From the NCBI GenBank assembly GCA_003554685.1, contig PWHA01000255.1, positions 1 to 8,778 of the forward strand: DNA of 8,778 nt, read 5' to 3'. How positions within the stretch are numbered: position 1 is the first letter of the stretch; each line of letters opens with the position of its first letter. Below the pieces are notes generated by a model. It was not told where the DNA came from. It did no database searches and saw only the letters and a list, made by a program, of their open reading frames with translations. This document shows, piece by piece, positions 6,326 to 8,778 of this stretch. Made by a program: the position numbers and the translations under genes. The DNA comes from Halanaerobiaceae bacterium (GTDB lineage Bacteria > Bacillota > Halanaerobiia > Halanaerobiales > Halarsenatibacteraceae).

Positions 6326-6952
6326 TTAGTACTTAATTGTTTTAGCCTTTTCAGCCCAGCCCAGAAGCAGGTCAAAGGCTATAGCTATTATGGCCACAAA
6401 TATAGCTCCTGTAATAATCATGGGAGGATTGGTCCGGGAAATACCGTTAAAAATTAACTCGCCCAGACCTCCTGCGCCAATATAGGCGGCAATAGCGCCA
6501 ATTCCCACCACCATAACGGTAGCAGTTCTAATGCCGGCCATAATAACAGGGAAAGCCAGCGGGAGTTTGATTTTAAAGAGTATCCGGTAATCTTTCATGC
6601 CCATCCCCTGGGCAGATTCGATAATAGCCTGATCAATTTCAGCTATTCCGGAATGAGTATTCCGTACAATCGGAAGCAGAGAATATAATATCAGAGCAAC
6701 AGCTCCGGTCTGAAAGCCTATGCCAAAAAAGGGCAGCAGCAGTCCCAGCATGGCTATGCTGGGAACGGTCATTAAAATCTGACAGATTGTTAAAACAGGA
6801 GAAGCTAAAATTTTAAAATAGCTGATCAAAACCCCCAGAGCTACTCCAATCAGTATAGCAATTCCAACTGAAACAACAATCAGCGAGAGATGCTCCAGAA
6901 ATAACCTCTGGATTAATTCTGACCTCTGAACAATATAGTTAAATACATCCAT
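6326..6952 (-). CDS. Osmoprotectant ABC importer permease, first copy
   Basis: A 208-residue integral membrane protein of the BPD_transp_1 family (PF00528), close in type to OpuCB/OpuCD (usually about 210-230 residues). About five membrane segments can be seen, starting at residues 22-45. The EAA loop lies at about 112-131 (ESAQGMGMKDYRILFKIKLP), followed by IGAGGLGELIF (158-168). It begins at an ATG preceded by AAGGGGG eight bases upstream and follows the MttB-family gene by only 38 bases, with no terminator between, which ties the importer to the methyltransferases. The permease-ATPase-permease-binding protein order differs from the B. subtilis opuC order (ATPase-permease-binding protein-permease). 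The stop is TAA. Confidence 0.92.
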   Translation of the reverse strand: MDVFNYIVQRSELIQRLFLEHLSLIVVSVGIAILIGVALGVLISYFKILASPVLTICQILMTVPSIAMLGLLLPFFGIGFQTGAVALILYSLLPIVRNTHSGIAEIDQAIIESAQGMGMKDYRILFKIKLPLAFPVIMAGIRTATVMVVGIGAIAAYIGAGGLGELIFNGISRTNPPMIITGAIFVAIIAIAFDLLLGWAEKAKTIKY

Positions 6953-6990
6953 AGGTTTTCCCCCTTCTTCATGCTTGCCTGTTTCCGTTC

Positions 6991-8439
6991 TCAGGTTAAC
7001 AGCAGCCTGTCACCATAATCTCTCTGAATTTCCTGCTTTATCTCAGATTCAATATACTCCGGATTATGCTCTGCTAAAATATCTCTGGCAATTATCTTTG
7101 CCCTTTTGCTGGCATCCAGTCCACCTTCCTGCTGCCATTTCTCCCGGCGCTGGCGATCTGACAGCCTGGGCTGAAAATATTCCGAACGCATATATTTCAT
7201 AGTATGTTCCTCACCCAGGAAATGTTCTCCCGGTCCAACGCGGTCAATTACTTCTCTGGCAATGGTATCTGAATTCACTTCAATTCCCCGGATCGCTCTC
7301 ATCACCATACCGATAATTTCATCATCAATTACATACTGCTCATAGGCTACGGTAGTGCAAAATTCCAGCAGACCGGCAGCATCATGGATAAAGTTTGCCC
7401 CTGCCAGCCCGGTCAGCATTGAGGTCATTGCCTTTTCATAGCCAGCCTGAACATCAGGAACCTTACTGTCAGACATGCCGGCAGTAGAATAGAGCGGCAG
7501 TTCATAATGCTGGGCCAGCCGCGCCATTCCGGCATGCATTAAACCCATCTCGACTTCGCCGGTTATATAGGCAGCCTGCTTGAGATCCATAGCTGAAGCG
7601 GTGGAAGCCAGCAGAACCGGCGTACCGGGATTGGCCAGCTGGGCCAGAACCACCCCTGCCAGAGATTCTGCTGTCATCAGCACAATATTCCCTGCTACTG
7701 TCACAGGTCCAGTGCCGCCGGCCAGGGGCTCGGCCGGAATAGCCACCGGCAGGCCCTCCCGGGCTATCTGCAGGAGGAAATTTGTGTAATCCCTATCGAG
7801 TTTTAAAGGTGACATAACACAGGTAATAAAGGAGATAAAGGGTTTATCCCGCAAGGCATTTTTATCACCGGCAATTTTAGCTGCCATATCAATCACATCG
7901 CTGATGCCCTGACTGGAATAAATTCCTCCCATAATATGTTTGCGGGTATTATCCAGAGAGCTGTAAAATCTATTTAGATCAATATTTTTATCAGTGCATT
8001 CTTCCGGATAAATCGGAATCACATAAAAATGGATGTTTTCCAGATAATCCACCAGTCTTGCTATATCTTTAAGATCCTGAACATTAACCTTTCTCTTCTC
8101 TCCACTTTCCAGATCCAGAACATTTAAAACCGTACCTCCGGTACCAAAATGTACCCTGCTGCCGCCTAATTTTAAATCGTAATCTTCTTCTCTACCATAG
8201 AGGGTAACCTCAGATGGCGCTGTTTTCAAGGCATCATCTATCATGCTGTTAGTTAATCTTACTCTGCTTTCTTCAACCTCAGCTCCACCTTCAGTAAAAA
8301 TCTGACGGGCTTCCCGGGAGTGTACTTCAAAACCTGTCTGACATAAAATATCCCGCACTGCCTGATCCATTTCTTCCAATTCGGCAGCGGTAAGAGGCTG
8401 ATACTCATCCCCTGTAAGTCCTAAAACTGGTTTACTCAT
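6991..8439 (-). CDS. MttB-family quaternary-amine methyltransferase, non-pyrrolysine type
   Basis: A complete 482-residue cytoplasmic member of the trimethylamine methyltransferase family (PF06253). Founding member MttB moves a methyl group from trimethylamine to a corrinoid protein using pyrrolysine encoded by an in-frame UAG. This gene has no internal UAG, so it belongs with homologues such as MtgB (glycine betaine), MtpB (proline betaine) and MtcB (carnitine). Recognisable blocks are FGTGGTVLNVLD (98-109), HIMGGIYS (168-175), AEPLAGGTGPVTVAGN (236-251), STAGMSDSKVPDVQAGYEKA (318-337) and VGPGEHFLGEEHTMKYMRSE (401-420). Judged by length from the C-terminus, the MttB pyrrolysine site would fall near GMSDSK; this needs an alignment. 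The ATG at 8439 overlaps the end of the preceding MttB gene by eight bases (ATGAGTAA), with GGAGG nine bases upstream, so translation is probably coupled. The stop is TGA. With the importer 38 bases downstream, a betaine-type substrate is likely but unproven. Confidence 0.92.
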   Translation of the reverse strand: MSKPVLGLTGDEYQPLTAAELEEMDQAVRDILCQTGFEVHSREARQIFTEGGAEVEESRVRLTNSMIDDALKTAPSEVTLYGREEDYDLKLGGSRVHFGTGGTVLNVLDLESGEKRKVNVQDLKDIARLVDYLENIHFYVIPIYPEECTDKNIDLNRFYSSLDNTRKHIMGGIYSSQGISDVIDMAAKIAGDKNALRDKPFISFITCVMSPLKLDRDYTNFLLQIAREGLPVAIPAEPLAGGTGPVTVAGNIVLMTAESLAGVVLAQLANPGTPVLLASTASAMDLKQAAYITGEVEMGLMHAGMARLAQHYELPLYSTAGMSDSKVPDVQAGYEKAMTSMLTGLAGANFIHDAAGLLEFCTTVAYEQYVIDDEIIGMVMRAIRGIEVNSDTIAREVIDRVGPGEHFLGEEHTMKYMRSEYFQPRLSDRQRREKWQQEGGLDASKRAKIIARDILAEHNPEYIESEIKQEIQRDYGDRLLLT

Positions 8440-8778
8440 TCTTCTCCACCTCCACCGGATCCTGACCCTTCCAGTTATTTATTAATGTCTCTGGCAGATA
8501 TTTCTTCCTGCTGTCCTTGAGAATTTCTTTAGCTTTTTCTCTGGCTCTCTGAGCGGCATTGCGGGCTCCTTTTTTCTGCCATTCTTCCCAGCGATCAGCT
8601 TCAAAGGTTTCCTGATCGTATAATTCAGTCCTTAAAAATTTCATGGTGCTAGCGGCGGTTAGAAAGTTGCCTTCCGGGCCAATTTTTTTTATGTCTTCAA
8701 AGGCCAGTCTTTCTTCATCGACAGCAATTCCTGCCAGAGCTTTCTTGACCATGCCCAGAATATCATTATCTATTACAT
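8432..8778 (-). CDS. MttB-family methyltransferase, C-terminal fragment (cut by window edge)
   Basis: About 115 residues from the C-terminus of a second MttB-family protein; the 5' part lies beyond base 8778. The reading frame is open right to the edge (VIDNDILGMVKKALAGI), so the methionine at 8752 is internal and not a start. It lines up with residues about 370-465 of the complete neighbour: VIDNDILGMV against VIDDEIIGMV, IGPEGNFLTAASTMKFLRTE against VGPGEHFLGEEHTMKYMRSE, and WEEWQKKGA against REKWQQEGG. By eye they share roughly 40 percent of residues, so these are old paralogues and not a recent duplication. The stop is TAA within the ATGAGTAA overlap with the next gene. Whether its missing part carries an in-frame UAG cannot be seen. 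Confidence 0.9.
   Translation of the reverse strand, partial: VIDNDILGMVKKALAGIAVDEERLAFEDIKKIGPEGNFLTAASTMKFLRTELYDQETFEADRWEEWQKKGARNAAQRAREKAKEILKDSRKKYLPETLINNWKGQDPVEVEKNE

Noticed and set aside
8432..8440. Possible pyrrolysine or frameshift joining the two MttB-family reading frames into one gene
   Set aside because: The upstream frame ends in TAA, not TAG, and the downstream frame encodes a full-length protein with its own start and ribosome binding site; both carry the same C-terminal region, so they are two genes.
8750..8752. ATG at 8752 as the start of a small 106-residue protein
   Set aside because: The frame stays open to the window edge and the residues before this methionine match the MttB family, so it is an internal codon of a truncated gene.

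Overview
All eight genes in this window lie on the minus strand, so transcription runs from high to low coordinates. The genes look like those of an anaerobic, probably halophilic Firmicute with a two-membrane envelope; Halanaerobiales is my best guess. The reasons are: strong GGAGG-type ribosome binding sites before almost every gene; two MttB-family methyltransferases next to an OpuC-type osmoprotectant ABC importer; a very acidic, cysteine-free exported binding protein with a type I signal peptide and no lipobox; and very AT-rich spacers between coding DNA of moderate GC. The taxonomic placement is inference.

Right part (8778 to about 3337): one apparent operon. It begins with the 3' end of an MttB-family gene cut by the window edge. 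A second, complete MttB-family gene (482 aa) overlaps it by 8 bases. Four genes of a quaternary-amine importer follow: permease, ATPase with tandem CBS domains, second permease, and periplasmic binding protein. An imperfect GC-rich hairpin after the binding-protein gene probably ends the unit. The likely scheme is that the importer brings in a betaine-type compound and one or both MttB homologues demethylate it, passing the methyl group to a corrinoid protein. No corrinoid protein or corrinoid:tetrahydrofolate methyltransferase is in view. The complete MttB homologue contains no in-frame UAG, so it is of the non-pyrrolysine type exemplified by MtgB.

Middle-left part (3271 to about 375): an amidase-signature enzyme resembling GatA but without gatB or gatC beside it, followed by a 391-aa protein with an N-terminal domain like F420-0:gamma-glutamyl ligase (CofE). 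The latter belongs to a long form found in Clostridia and relatives; its function is unknown to me. A near-ideal rho-independent terminator closes this unit. The start of the CofE-like gene should be at 1718, where there is a good ribosome binding site, not at the upstream TTG at 1772.

Left end (542 to 1): a 391-bp gene-free, extremely AT-rich spacer carries the terminator, a possible sigma-A promoter and an AT-only palindrome. It is followed by the first 50 codons of an MFS transporter that runs off the window.

The most notable observations are the coupling of tandem MttB homologues to a dedicated betaine importer, the unexplained CofE-like protein beside an amidase, and the fact that all three TAG-terminated genes have an in-frame TAA two to four codons further on.
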